Of a stretch of 64,000 nt of DNA, positions 51,258 through 60,080 are shown in pieces. Positions within the stretch are counted from its first letter, which is position 1, and each line of letters begins with the position of its first letter. Under the pieces are notes generated by a model that was not told where the DNA came from, searched no databases, and worked only from the letters and a program-made list of their open reading frames with translations. This DNA comes from an uncultured Chitinophagaceae bacterium (GTDB lineage Bacteria; Bacteroidota; Bacteroidia; Chitinophagales; Chitinophagaceae): assembly GCA_936908745.1 (NCBI GenBank), contig CAKZFX010000014.1:62001-126000 (forward strand), written 5' to 3'. The translations under genes were made by a program, and so were the position numbers.

Positions 51258-52285
51258 ATAATTTTATAAACCGTTTGCTGAAAATAGGTTTCACCCGGTC
51301 TTAAAATGGTGGAAGGAAAGCCCGGGATATTGATCGCATTCGGATGCACCTGTGTTTCAAGGCAGAAAGCGGAGAAAGCAGCGTAAGCCGTATTGTTTTT
51401 ACCTTTTAAATCAGGAAGATATTTGCCTGTGTATAAATGCACCACAGGATCGGTGCTCCATACCTGTAGTTTTATTTTTGACTGATCGCTATAGGCTTCC
51501 GCCATCGGTGAAAGTGAATTGTCTTTTTTACCTGTTACAAAACTTTGATCATAACCATCGGCGGGATTCCAGTTTGTATTGATTTTTTTCCAGTGGCTGA
51601 AATCGTGTGCTGTGTTCTTTGTTGCTATCAAATTGCCGGTGACCACAAAATTTTCATCTTGTTCTAAATAATGCCCGGCATAGATTTTTACCTCGTGGTC
51701 ATCAATGCGTCCTTTACCGTTGTTGAGATTAAAATAGCTGTGGTGTGTAAGGTTTACAGCCGTTGCTTTATCCGTTGTTGCTTTATAGGTATAACTCAAT
51801 TCATCGGCATCGTTGAGTTCAAAGCTGATCGTTACATCAAGGTTGCCGGGAAAACCTTCTTCGCCATCGGCGCTTTTATAATGCAGTTGCAGTTGATGAT
51901 CGCTGCTGCCGATCACATCCCATACTTTTTTATCAAAGCCTTCTTTGCCGCCATGCAACTGGTCTTGGCCTGAATTTTCAGACAGCGGATAAATAATACC
52001 GTCAATTTTGAAAGAAGCATTCTTGATGCGGTTGCCATAGCGGCCAACGGCTGCGCCCAGCCAGGGATAATTGGCTAAATAATCCTTATCAAGATAATCT
52101 TCCATCTTATCGAATCCCAGCACAATATCATTGTAGCTGCCATCTGCTTGTTTCAACCTGATAGCATTGATGATGGCGCCGTAGTTGCTGATAAGGACTT
52201 CGGTGCCGTTTTTATTTTTTAAGGCAAAAAGAAAAACGTCGCTTCCTGTTGAATGCGTAAAACAGAACTGTTGGTTAGGGTGCAT
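51239..52285 (-). CDS. galM: Aldose 1-epimerase
   Basis: GalM interconverts the alpha and beta anomers of glucose and galactose. The 348-residue product has ISNYGAIINAIRLKQADGS, YPWLGAAVGRYGNRIKNASF, the catalytic His in NLTHHSYFNLNNG and the catalytic Glu in CLETQVHPNAINI. No signal peptide is seen, so it should be cytoplasmic. The reading frame is intact. Confidence 0.92.
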   Translation of the reverse strand: MHPNQQFCFTHSTGSDVFLFALKNKNGTEVLISNYGAIINAIRLKQADGSYNDIVLGFDKMEDYLDKDYLANYPWLGAAVGRYGNRIKNASFKIDGIIYPLSENSGQDQLHGGKEGFDKKVWDVIGSSDHQLQLHYKSADGEEGFPGNLDVTISFELNDADELSYTYKATTDKATAVNLTHHSYFNLNNGKGRIDDHEVKIYAGHYLEQDENFVVTGNLIATKNTAHDFSHWKKINTNWNPADGYDQSFVTGKKDNSLSPMAEAYSDQSKIKLQVWSTDPVVHLYTGKYLPDLKGKNNTAYAAFSAFCLETQVHPNAINIPGFPSTILRPGETYFQQTVYKIIQEAEK

Positions 52286-52297
52286 AGGTTAAGGTTA

Positions 52298-52906
52298 TTA
52301 ATGTATCCGGTCGCCACGAAGTTTTAATTTCTTCATGATCGTGGTTTCATGTTTCAGCCATTCGTTCCAGCGTTTCTTCACCCTGTCTTTATCAACATAG
52401 GTTTCGGCCAGTTCGATAAACAGGGTATAATGGCCGGCTTCACTTTCCATAAAACGGCGATAGAATTTTTGCATATAAGGATCATTCAATCCTTCGCTCA
52501 GCCGTTTGAAACGTTCGCAGCTTCTTGCTTCGATCATGGCCATCGTCAGCAACTGGTCGAGCATACGGGTTTCAACATCAAACCCTTTTTTCTGGAATTC
52601 CAGCAGGGCGTTTACGTATTCATCTTTGCGTTGTTTGCCGAGTTTTAGTTTTCGCTTGTGCAGTTCGGCCAGCACGAGACGAAAATGTCCCCATTCTTCA
52701 GTGACAATGGGAGCTAAGGCTTTTACCAGTTGTTCGCGGTCGCTGTATCGCTGGATCAATGAAATGCAGGTGGTGGCCGCTTTTTGTTCACAATAGGCGT
52801 GGTCGGTCAGGATCTCTTCAATGGATAATTCGGCCAGGTTTACCCAGCGGGGATCGGTGGGCAGTTCCAGCCGCAAAATGCTCTTTACGTCTTCAGTGTT
52901 GTTCAT
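52298..52906 (-). CDS. miaE: tRNA-(ms2io6A37) hydroxylase
   Basis: MiaE is a diiron mono-oxygenase that hydroxylates the isopentenyl group of ms2i6A37 in tRNA. The ferritin-like fold keeps the iron ligands in DHAYCEQKAA, TEEWGHFRLVLAEL, IEARSCERFKRL and SEAGHYTLFIELA. Length 202 residues is usual. It precedes galM by 12 nt on the same strand. Confidence 0.9.
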   Translation of the reverse strand: MNNTEDVKSILRLELPTDPRWVNLAELSIEEILTDHAYCEQKAATTCISLIQRYSDREQLVKALAPIVTEEWGHFRLVLAELHKRKLKLGKQRKDEYVNALLEFQKKGFDVETRMLDQLLTMAMIEARSCERFKRLSEGLNDPYMQKFYRRFMESEAGHYTLFIELAETYVDKDRVKKRWNEWLKHETTIMKKLKLRGDRIH

Positions 52907-53077
52907 CGGTACAATATTAAAACGAAAAGATGATATGTACTGCTCACATTATCATAAGGCCTGTTTTCCCGCTTTTATTTCACGAGATGTCCGATGAGAT
53001 CATTTCAATTAAAATAGTTTCCTGTTTATTACAATGCAAATAAAAATCAGGATATTTAAACAATAATATCCACCCCT

Positions 53078-53536
53078 ATGCTAAAATTTATCCATGTATG
53101 TTGCTCTTTTATACTGTTTACTTCTTTATATGCGTAGCCGACAAAGAAAGACTCTTTATTCTTATCGCAAAAGCAACAGGTAGATTGGATCGTCAGCGCA
53201 TCCGACAGCAACACCCGGACCTATACCGGCAGCGATTTCGTTGGTATGTGTAAACTGGGGGCGTTTTCAGGACATTACTTTGTTGACGGCAACAATATCG
53301 CCAAAGTAAGTTATTCGTTCAATGATGATAGTGTAGGAAATATAGCTTTCTATTATGCACGGGCGCAATTGATCTGTTTCGATGCCAGCCGCAAAAGGTA
53401 TTATAATACGAAGTACGGCATAACACATGCTTTAGGTGAAAAAGCAACCTCGCTTGTTATTGAAAACTTATTGGAAATAGGGCGGGAATACTATAAAACA
53501 ATAGCGAAACTTGCCAATATTCGTTTAAAGGAATAA
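53078..53536 (+). pseudogene. Secreted hypothetical protein with an in-frame amber at the signal-peptide junction
   Basis: The ATG at 53078 opens a perfect signal peptide (MLKFIHVCCSFILFTSLYA). The next codon is TAG (53135-53137). The same frame then continues for 132 residues (PTKKDSLFLSQKQQVDWIVS and on to KLANIRLKE) to the stop at 53534. Bacteroidota signal peptides typically end Ala-Gln, and CAG to TAG is a single change, so the gene was probably intact with Gln there. An internal Met at 53246 would give only 96 residues with no signal. The family is not recognised. Confidence 0.65.
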
Positions 53537-53794
53537 GCAACACAATTTTTTATATAAAAAATAGTTATATAAAACCACCTTGCTGAATCCTTCCACCTTT
53601 CCCAATGACATTGAACACGGTTTTAATACAGCAGCAGTAGTTTAGAACTACTGTGCCTGTCTTCGCTATGCCCTTGCACGATGATTGTGTAGTAGAAACT
53701 GCCCTATGGCTTAACCGCCAAATATTGTCTTTCTCAATCAGCTATTAAGTGAAAAGAAAAATAAGAATATTCTTCATTCCATAACCGACCAACC
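53537..53794. other. Gap between the broken gene and the outer-membrane protein gene
   Basis: AT-rich at the start (TTTTTTATATAAAAAATAG), then mixed sequence with GTAGTTTAGAACTAC (53637-53651), a short dyad. I see no gene, terminator or consensus promoter here. Confidence 0.4.
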
Positions 53795-54514
53795 ATGACA
53801 CAGAAAAAGATAGTTGCAAGTATAATAACATCTTTGCTTTTTTTTGATGTAGCGGCTCAGGAGAAAATTAAATCTGCTTTCAGAGATAAGATGGAAATTT
53901 TTGTTGGAACAAAAATCAGGGTAACACCAATCGACCTGAAATTGGATCCCAATGATTTTACTATGTATAATATGCAGGTGACGCCATTAGATGTATCGGA
54001 TAGTTATTTATCAGGCTTTGGCTCCTTTTTCGTTGAAGAGAAAGTGAAAATATCAAATGCTGTCAGCTTACTTCTTCATCAATCAATACGAAGGGATTTT
54101 TTGGTCGAACATTTGGAACTAGGCAATGATTATCCCTATCGCAGCAGAGGAATAGAGAACAGGACTATGTATGATCTGTATGCGCATCTACTATATGATA
54201 TACGAAAAGAAAAATTTGGAAAAATATACCTGGCAGCAGGGGGAGGTATTTCTGGGCTTAATACCGGCCATACAGTCACGGTGCGCCGCTATCGGTCAGG
54301 AAGCTATACTGACAGCTTATACAAACGAAACTTTGCCTATCCGACGGTTTCCGTAGGCTTCCGCTGGGATCGAAAAAGATTGGGTGCAGGTTTAATTATC
54401 GGTTATTGCCTGAAGAATCCCGAATTCTTTTTTTCCAGAAAGAAAACGACGAAGTTCTTGGTACCTGAGATCAATTTTCATTATAAGCTATTTGGAGGCG
54501 GGAAGAAAGAATAA
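53795..54514 (+). CDS. Hypothetical outer-membrane beta-barrel protein
   Basis: The 239-residue protein has a signal peptide (MTQKKIVASIITSLLFFDVA, then AQEK). The rest alternates polar and hydrophobic residues with Gly-rich turns (KFGKIYLAAGGGISGLNTGH, YPTVSVGFRWDRKRLGAGLI) and ends in LVPEINFHYKLFGGG, a pattern of outer-membrane barrel strands. It has no domain I can name. It lies beside the broken secreted gene in a loosely packed stretch. Confidence 0.65.
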   Translation: MTQKKIVASIITSLLFFDVAAQEKIKSAFRDKMEIFVGTKIRVTPIDLKLDPNDFTMYNMQVTPLDVSDSYLSGFGSFFVEEKVKISNAVSLLLHQSIRRDFLVEHLELGNDYPYRSRGIENRTMYDLYAHLLYDIRKEKFGKIYLAAGGGISGLNTGHTVTVRRYRSGSYTDSLYKRNFAYPTVSVGFRWDRKRLGAGLIIGYCLKNPEFFFSRKKTTKFLVPEINFHYKLFGGGKKE

Positions 54515-54603
54515 TCTGTCTGTTTTCATAAGCATTCATCGTCCCGGCGTTGCCAAAGAAATTGTTAAAGGATATTTTTCTTTTATTGCAATCTTTGCAA
54601 CGA

Positions 54604-55701
54604 ATGAAGGAATCATTTTTACATAATAAGCTCAATCAACGCAAACAGGAATCATCCTACCGGCAATTGCGGTTAGCAACGCCCGGGAATGTTGATTTTT
54701 GTTCCAACGACTATTTAGGTATTGTAAGAAACAGGTTGCTGGAAACCACACACGATCTATACCCGGCCGGAGCCACCGGCTCAAGATTACTAAGCGGCAA
54801 TTATGTGTTGGTTGAAGAAACAGAGGCGTTGATCGCTTCCTTTCATGAGGCAGCAGCGGCATTGATTTTTAACTCCGGTTATGATGCCAACCTCGGGCTG
54901 CTTTCATCTGTGCCGCAGCGGGGCGATACGGTGTTCTATGATTATTTATCACATGCGTCTATACGTGATGGCATCCGTTTATCCTTTGCCGATGCTTTTT
55001 CATTTCGCCATAATGATCTGAACGACCTCGAAGAAAAGTTGCAAAAAGCAAAGGGAACTGTTTTTATCGTTACCGAATCAGTATTCTCAATGGATGGAGA
55101 TATTTGTCCTTTGCAAGAACTGGTGGAGCTGGCGGAGCGATACAATGCCCAACTGGTTATTGACGAAGCCCACGCCACCGGCGTAATTGGTGAGAGAGGA
55201 GAAGGGCTGGTACAGCAACTGGGTTTGCAAGACAAGGTCTTTGCACGAGTGCACACTTTTGGCAAAGCCTGCGGTTGCCATGGCGCCGCGGTGCTCGGAT
55301 CAGCGGCTTTGCGGGATTATCTCGTCAATTTTGCCCGCTCGTTTATTTATTCAACCGCTTTGTCGCCGCAGGCGGTGGCGCATATCCGGGGCAGTTACCG
55401 GCTTTTTCCAACACTGGCAGCCGAACGGGAGCAGCTCAGGAGGCTCGTAGAGCAGTTCCAGCAGGCCAAGGCAGGCATTTCCCTGCTGGCAAGCCAAACG
55501 CCTATCCAGGGGGTGATCGTGCCGGGTAATGAACAGGCGAGGGCCACAGCAGTATTTTTGCAAGGCGAAGGACTGGACGTGCGGCCGATCCTTTACCCGA
55601 CCGTTCCCAAAGGGGAAGAGCGGTTACGTATTGTGCTTCATAGTTTTAACACGCAAATGGAAGTAGACCGGCTGCTTAACTCTTTGAAAAATAGCTTGTA
55701 G
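54604..55701 (+). CDS. bioF: 8-amino-7-oxononanoate synthase-like PLP enzyme
   Basis: From the ATG at 54604 (MKESFLHNKLNQRKQESSYR) it has 365 residues. It is an alpha-oxoamine synthase: VDFCSNDYLGIVRN, GATGSRLLSGNYVLVEETEA, VIDEAHATGVIGERGEG and the PLP-lysine in VHTFGKACGCHGAAVLGS. The form is that of BioF, which condenses pimeloyl-thioester and alanine for biotin, but close relatives make other amino ketones and no other bio gene is near. An upstream TTG at 54550 is a weaker start. Confidence 0.8.
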   Translation: MKESFLHNKLNQRKQESSYRQLRLATPGNVDFCSNDYLGIVRNRLLETTHDLYPAGATGSRLLSGNYVLVEETEALIASFHEAAAALIFNSGYDANLGLLSSVPQRGDTVFYDYLSHASIRDGIRLSFADAFSFRHNDLNDLEEKLQKAKGTVFIVTESVFSMDGDICPLQELVELAERYNAQLVIDEAHATGVIGERGEGLVQQLGLQDKVFARVHTFGKACGCHGAAVLGSAALRDYLVNFARSFIYSTALSPQAVAHIRGSYRLFPTLAAEREQLRRLVEQFQQAKAGISLLASQTPIQGVIVPGNEQARATAVFLQGEGLDVRPILYPTVPKGEERLRIVLHSFNTQMEVDRLLNSLKNSL

Positions 55702-55706
55702 AACTC

Positions 55707-55737
55707 TTGGCTGGAAAGTTTTGTTGTATTACCTTTG
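55707..55737 (+). promoter_or_regulatory. rpsO promoter
   Basis: TTG (55707-55709), a 20-nt spacer and TACCTTTG (55730-55737) match the consensus; the leader would be about 47 nt. Confidence 0.7.
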
Positions 55738-55790
55738 CCGCCTGAAATATTTGAGTACAAATAATCGGATGAATCTTAAAAAATCAAAAG

Positions 55791-56060
55791 ATGCCTCTAA
55801 CTAAAGAAAAAAAAGCAACAATCATTACAGAATTCGGTGGCAATGCTGCTAATACCGGTTCTATTGAAGGCCAGATCGCTTTGCTGACAGAACGTATCAG
55901 CCAGATCAGCGGCCACCTCCAGCAAAACAAAAAAGATTTCTCAACTCACCGTGGCCTGATGCAGTTGGTTGGTAAACGTAAACGTTTATTGAACTACATG
56001 CAGAAACACAACCTGACTGGCTACCGTCAGTTGATCGAGAAACTCGGAATCAGAAAATAA
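55791..56060 (+). CDS. rpsO: 30S ribosomal protein S15
   Basis: The 89-residue protein binds the central domain of 16S rRNA. It shows IAEFGGNAANTGSIEGQIAL-like N-terminal text (ITEFGGNAANTGSIEGQIAL), LTERISQISGHLQQNKKDFS and the C-terminal KRKRLLNYMQKHNLTGYRQL. Length is normal. pnp follows 334 bp downstream, the order also seen in E. coli. Confidence 0.97.
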   Translation: MPLTKEKKATIITEFGGNAANTGSIEGQIALLTERISQISGHLQQNKKDFSTHRGLMQLVGKRKRLLNYMQKHNLTGYRQLIEKLGIRK

Positions 56061-56064
56061 TAAG

Positions 56065-56103
56065 CCCCCAAATTTCCCTGAAGGGATATTGGGAAGGTTT
56101 TTA
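56065..56103 (+). terminator. rpsO terminator
   Basis: CCCAA/TTGGG outer and TCCCT/AGGGA inner pairs make a two-part stem, followed by a T run. It lies directly after the rpsO stop. Confidence 0.7.
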
Positions 56104-56296
56104 ATTCTGCCGTTTCTTATCAAAAAAGAGATTCAGATTTATATATCTATTCCCAATGTCTTCCGGATGTTGGGAATAAGTGTTTTTGGACTATACCCTT
56201 TTTGCGTACTCTTCCATTTTGCCGAATAGCATTACGGAACAATGAAGTGAGTGACCCACGACAGGGTCGGGGCAGGCACAAAGGCGATGATACCTG

Positions 56297-56308
56297 CCTG
56301 CCGGCAGG
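56297..56308. repeat. CCTGCCGGCAGG palindrome, copy 2
   Basis: The same 12-bp palindrome as at 48153, here in TACCTGCCTGCCGGCAGGGT. Confidence 0.5.
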
Positions 56309-56394
56309 GTAGCAACAACTGGCTTAAAAATTCTACACAGGGTTTTGGTTTCTCGTAATAAACAACGATAAGCTACGACCATAAACTTTTTACT

Positions 56395-58581
56395 ATGTTA
56401 CAACAACCTATTCGTAAAACATTTGATATAGGCGGTGGCAGAATGGTGACCATTGAAACAGGTCGTCTTGCCCGCCAGGCTGATGGAGCGGTTACCGTTT
56501 CCCAGGGCAATTGTATGATACTGGCAACTGTGGTTGCTAATACTGAGCCAAAAGAAGGACAAAGTTTTTTCCCGCTGTCTGTTGACTACCAGGAAAAGTT
56601 TGCTTCTGCCGGTCGTATTCCCGGTTCTTTCTTCAAGAGAGAAGCGAAACTGAACGATTATGAAGTATTGACCAGCCGTTTGATCGACCGTGCGCTGCGT
56701 CCATTATTCCCGGAAGATTATTTCTGTGATGTGCAGGTATTATTGTCGCTGATCTCCAGTGATCCTGAAGTGATGCCCGATGCGCTGGCTTGCCTGGCTG
56801 CATCTGCTGCATTGGCTGTGTCAGATATTCCTATCAAAGAGATCATTTCTGAAGTAAGGGTGTCAAGGATCAACGGTGAGTTTATCGTGAACCCAAGCCG
56901 TACGCAGATGGAAAGTTCCGATATGGATTTTATCATTGCGGCTACTGAAAAGAACCTGATGATGGTGGAAGGTGAAGCCAAAGAGTGCAGCGAAGCTGAC
57001 CTGGTGAAAGCCCTTGAAATTGCTCATGATGCGATCCGCATACAGGTAAAAGCACAGGAAGAGCTGAGAGCATTGAAAGGTGTTACCTCTAAAAGAGATT
57101 ACAAAAAACCGGAGACCAACGAAGAGCTGAAAACAAAAGTGTATTCTTTTGCACAGCCTAAAGTATATGAAATTGCCAAAGGCAAATTGAGCAAGCATGA
57201 GCGCAGCGATCGTTTCAAAGCGGTGCATGAAGAAGTAATGGAGCATATCAAATCAGGATTGATTTTAGAAGAAGGCGCTGATATGCCATCTTCTACGAAG
57301 AAACTGGTGAGCACTTATTACAGCGACTTACAGTATGATGTGGTAAGAGATATGATCCTTGATGAGAAAGTGCGTTTGGATGGCCGTGACCTTGAAACTG
57401 TTCGTCCGCTGGATATGGAAGTGGATGTATTGCCTTCGCCACACGGTGCTGCTTTGTTTACCCGCGGTGAAACACAATCATTGACAACCGTTACATTGGG
57501 TACTCCATTGGATGAGTTGCTGGTGGAAAGCGCTGCGAAGTCTGTTGATTCTAAATTTTACCTGCACTATAATTTCCCTCCATTCTCTACGGGTGAAGTG
57601 AAAATGATGCGTGGTCAAAGCCGTCGTGAAGTAGGTCATGGTAACCTTGCACAACGTTCATTGAAACAAATGATGCCAAGCGGCGATTTCCCTTACACGG
57701 TTCGTGTGGTGAGTGATATCCTTGAGTCAAATGGTTCGTCTTCTATGGCCACTGTTTGCGCTGGTTCACTGGCATTGATGGACGCCGGTGTGGGTCTTCC
57801 TAAACACGTAAGTGGTGTGGCCATGGGATTGATCACCAAAGGCGATAAGTATGCGATCCTGACAGATATCTTAGGTGATGAAGATCACCTGGGTGATATG
57901 GATTTTAAAGTAACGGGTACAAGAGATGGCATTTGCGGTGTGCAGATGGATATTAAAGTGGACGGTTTGCCAATGGAAGTAATGCAACGTGCATTGGACC
58001 AGGCACGCCGTGGCCGTTTACATATCCTGGATGCGATGTATAATTGTATTCCTGAAGCAAGAAACGAAGTGAAACCACATGCGCCACGCATGATCAAGAT
58101 GTTTATTGATCGTGAGTTTATCGGTGCGGTGATCGGGCCCGGTGGTAAAGTGATACAAGAAATTCAACGGGAAACCGGCACAACGATCAACCTTGAAGAG
58201 AAGAATAATATGGGTGAGATCAGCGTGTTTGGTATCAATAAAGAAGGCGTACAAAGAGCGGAGAACTGGATCAAAGGCATCGTTGCCGTTCCGGTGATCG
58301 GTGATGTGTATGAGTCAACGGTGAAATCTATCATGCCGTTTGGCGCCTTTGTTGAGTTCCTGCCCGGTAAACAAGGGTTGGTTCACATCAGTGAAATAAG
58401 CTGGAAACGCCTGGAGACACTGGAAGGACTGGTAAAAGAAGGGGATGCAATGAAAGTAAAACTGATCGGTACAGATCCTAAGTCCGGTAAGTTCAAACTG
58501 TCAAGAAAAGCACTGATCCCTAAACCAGAGCAACAACCAAGAGAACAACAACAGCAACAACCTCCTCAACAGGAAGGATAA
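56395..58581 (+). CDS. pnp: Polyribonucleotide nucleotidyltransferase
   Basis: PNPase degrades RNA by phosphorolysis in 3'-5' direction. The 728-residue product has two RNase PH cores: one near the N-terminus (GRLARQADGAVTVSQGNCMI, PLSVDYQEKFASAGRIPGSF) and one at about 330-560 (LFTRGETQSLTTVTLGTP, FPPFSTGEVKMMRGQSRREV). A helical linker joins them; KH (IGPGGKVIQEIQRETG) and S1 (VYESTVKSIMPFGAFVEF) RNA-binding domains follow. The Gln-rich C-terminus (EQQPREQQQQQPPQQEG) is longer than usual for this region. A terminator follows. Confidence 0.96.
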   Translation: MLQQPIRKTFDIGGGRMVTIETGRLARQADGAVTVSQGNCMILATVVANTEPKEGQSFFPLSVDYQEKFASAGRIPGSFFKREAKLNDYEVLTSRLIDRALRPLFPEDYFCDVQVLLSLISSDPEVMPDALACLAASAALAVSDIPIKEIISEVRVSRINGEFIVNPSRTQMESSDMDFIIAATEKNLMMVEGEAKECSEADLVKALEIAHDAIRIQVKAQEELRALKGVTSKRDYKKPETNEELKTKVYSFAQPKVYEIAKGKLSKHERSDRFKAVHEEVMEHIKSGLILEEGADMPSSTKKLVSTYYSDLQYDVVRDMILDEKVRLDGRDLETVRPLDMEVDVLPSPHGAALFTRGETQSLTTVTLGTPLDELLVESAAKSVDSKFYLHYNFPPFSTGEVKMMRGQSRREVGHGNLAQRSLKQMMPSGDFPYTVRVVSDILESNGSSSMATVCAGSLALMDAGVGLPKHVSGVAMGLITKGDKYAILTDILGDEDHLGDMDFKVTGTRDGICGVQMDIKVDGLPMEVMQRALDQARRGRLHILDAMYNCIPEARNEVKPHAPRMIKMFIDREFIGAVIGPGGKVIQEIQRETGTTINLEEKNNMGEISVFGINKEGVQRAENWIKGIVAVPVIGDVYESTVKSIMPFGAFVEFLPGKQGLVHISEISWKRLETLEGLVKEGDAMKVKLIGTDPKSGKFKLSRKALIPKPEQQPREQQQQQPPQQEG

Positions 58582-58602
58582 GCTAATTGCTTTTATATTG
58601 AT

Positions 58603-58639
58603 AACTCCGCCTGGCTTAAGTGAGGCGGAGTTTTTTTAT
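58603..58639 (+). terminator. pnp terminator
   Basis: AACTCCGCCT and AGGCGGAGTT form a 10-bp stem around a 10-nt loop and a T7 run follows. Confidence 0.88.
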
Positions 58640-58651
58640 ACATTGTATAAT

Positions 58652-59140
58652 ATGGATGTTTCAGAAAGTCATATTTATGAAAAGAGCCTTTCGGAAAAGT
58701 ATTCAAATTTTTTCCGGAGGGTTTTAAGACAGTTTCGTTTTTACTTAATACTACTATTAATCGGGTTTTTAATTTCTGGCATGATAAAAGGGTTTAATTT
58801 TTTGGTTTTTATTTCTTTTGTATGGGGACTTATCTTTTTTTTTATAATTAGCTTTTTTGATAGCTGGAAAGTGATGTCAAGAATTACTATCAATCACTCT
58901 ACAGGTATGATTGATGTTTTTTCCTTTCGTGGAAATAAAATTTCCCATGAATTAAGTGTGAAAAGCAGCGATATTCAAATAACCGTAAGACAAAATTTTA
59001 GTTACAGAAGTACAGTATGGGGTATTGCGTTCTTTTATCGTAATAAACGAAAATTCTACCAGGTTGAACGTTACAATTGGGAAAATGACGTATTTCTTGA
59101 AATAGAAAAAGAGTGGAAGAAAAGTAAATCAATAGTATAG
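58652..59140 (+). CDS. Hypothetical protein with two membrane segments
   Basis: From the ATG at 58652 (MDVSESHIYEKSLSEKYSNF) the product has 162 residues. Two adjacent hydrophobic segments (FYLILLLIGFLISG and FLVFISFVWGLIFFFIISFF) are followed by a soluble C-terminal part of about 85 residues that looks like a small beta domain. The frame opens earlier, at 58598, but that part is the pnp terminator. No family is recognised. It is more AT-rich than its neighbours, which hints at a different origin. Confidence 0.7.
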   Translation: MDVSESHIYEKSLSEKYSNFFRRVLRQFRFYLILLLIGFLISGMIKGFNFLVFISFVWGLIFFFIISFFDSWKVMSRITINHSTGMIDVFSFRGNKISHELSVKSSDIQITVRQNFSYRSTVWGIAFFYRNKRKFYQVERYNWENDVFLEIEKEWKKSKSIV

Positions 59141-59176
59141 GATATTCATCTTGTCATTAAAAAATTACCTTGCAGC

Positions 59177-59998
59177 ATGAACGATACGATCCAGCTTACA
59201 TTTTCCGATATACAACCTGAACAACAAGAGTTATTAATTGCCCATTTATCCGAAGCCGGTTTTGATGGTTTTGAGCAAAGTGATAATGAACTGAAAGCGT
59301 TTATTGATAAAGCTGTTTATGATGCCGCTTTTGTAAATGATATTTCTCAACAGTATCATCTTTCATTTACTGAGTCAACCATCGCTGCTCAAAACTGGAA
59401 CGCTGTATGGGAAAGTAATTTTCAACCCGTTGTCGTGGATGATTTTGTAGCCGTACGAGCCGATTTTCATGAGCCCATAAAAGGAGTGGAGCAGGAAATT
59501 GTGATCACACCCAAGATGAGTTTTGGCACAGGCCATCATGCCACCACATTTATGATGATGCAGGAAATGCGCAGGATTGATTTTACTGGTAAAACTGTTT
59601 TTGATTTTGGTACCGGTACAGGTGTGCTGGCGATACTGGCTGAAAAACTCGGTGCAGCCAATATACTCGCCGTAGACATAGACGAATGGAGCATTGAAAA
59701 CGCCCAGGAGAATTTAGAAAGAAATGATTGCAAACGGGTGCGTATTGAACAGGCCGATTCGGCAAACGTCAATCAACGCTTTGATGTGATCCTTGCCAAT
59801 ATCAACAAGAATGTGATCCTTGATAATATGCAAACGCTGGCCGGGCAATTGGAAGCCGGGGGCATTATTTTGTTTAGCGGACTGCTGAAAGAAGACCAGC
59901 CGGACATTCAAAAGGCGGCTGCCGCATGTGGATTAGACCTTAACAACTCCCTGCAAAAGGATAACTGGCTATGTATGAAGATGCTGGCCCCGAGGTAA
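59177..59998 (+). CDS. prmA: Ribosomal protein L11 methyltransferase
   Basis: PrmA trimethylates lysines and the N-terminus of ribosomal protein L11 with SAM. The 273-residue product has a short N-terminal substrate domain and the methyltransferase core: ITPKMSFGTGHHATTFMMMQ, FDFGTGTGVLAILAEKLG (motif I) and VILANINKNVILDNM. The spacing is that of PrmA. Confidence 0.92.
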   Translation: MNDTIQLTFSDIQPEQQELLIAHLSEAGFDGFEQSDNELKAFIDKAVYDAAFVNDISQQYHLSFTESTIAAQNWNAVWESNFQPVVVDDFVAVRADFHEPIKGVEQEIVITPKMSFGTGHHATTFMMMQEMRRIDFTGKTVFDFGTGTGVLAILAEKLGAANILAVDIDEWSIENAQENLERNDCKRVRIEQADSANVNQRFDVILANINKNVILDNMQTLAGQLEAGGIILFSGLLKEDQPDIQKAAAACGLDLNNSLQKDNWLCMKMLAPR

Positions 59999-60080
59999 CC
60001 CGTTTCCTGTATTAATTTAATGTTACGGAAACGTAGTTTTACCTTATTTTTGTTATCCAACTTTCAACCTAAAGTGTTCT

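Larger units (their letters stand above)
56061..56394. other. rpsO-pnp intergenic region with two hairpins and a palindrome
   Basis: A terminator is at 56065-56103. A second hairpin ATTCCCAA (56149-56156) with TTGGGAAT (56170-56177) is followed by GTGTTTTTGG. At 56297-56308 lies the palindrome CCTGCCGGCAGG in a GC-rich repeat. No consensus -7 box was found ahead of pnp. I see no gene. Confidence 0.5.

Noticed and set aside
53246..53536. Short 96-residue gene starting at an internal Met
   Set aside because: The same frame extends upstream without a break to a signal peptide, interrupted only by one TAG, so the Met is internal.
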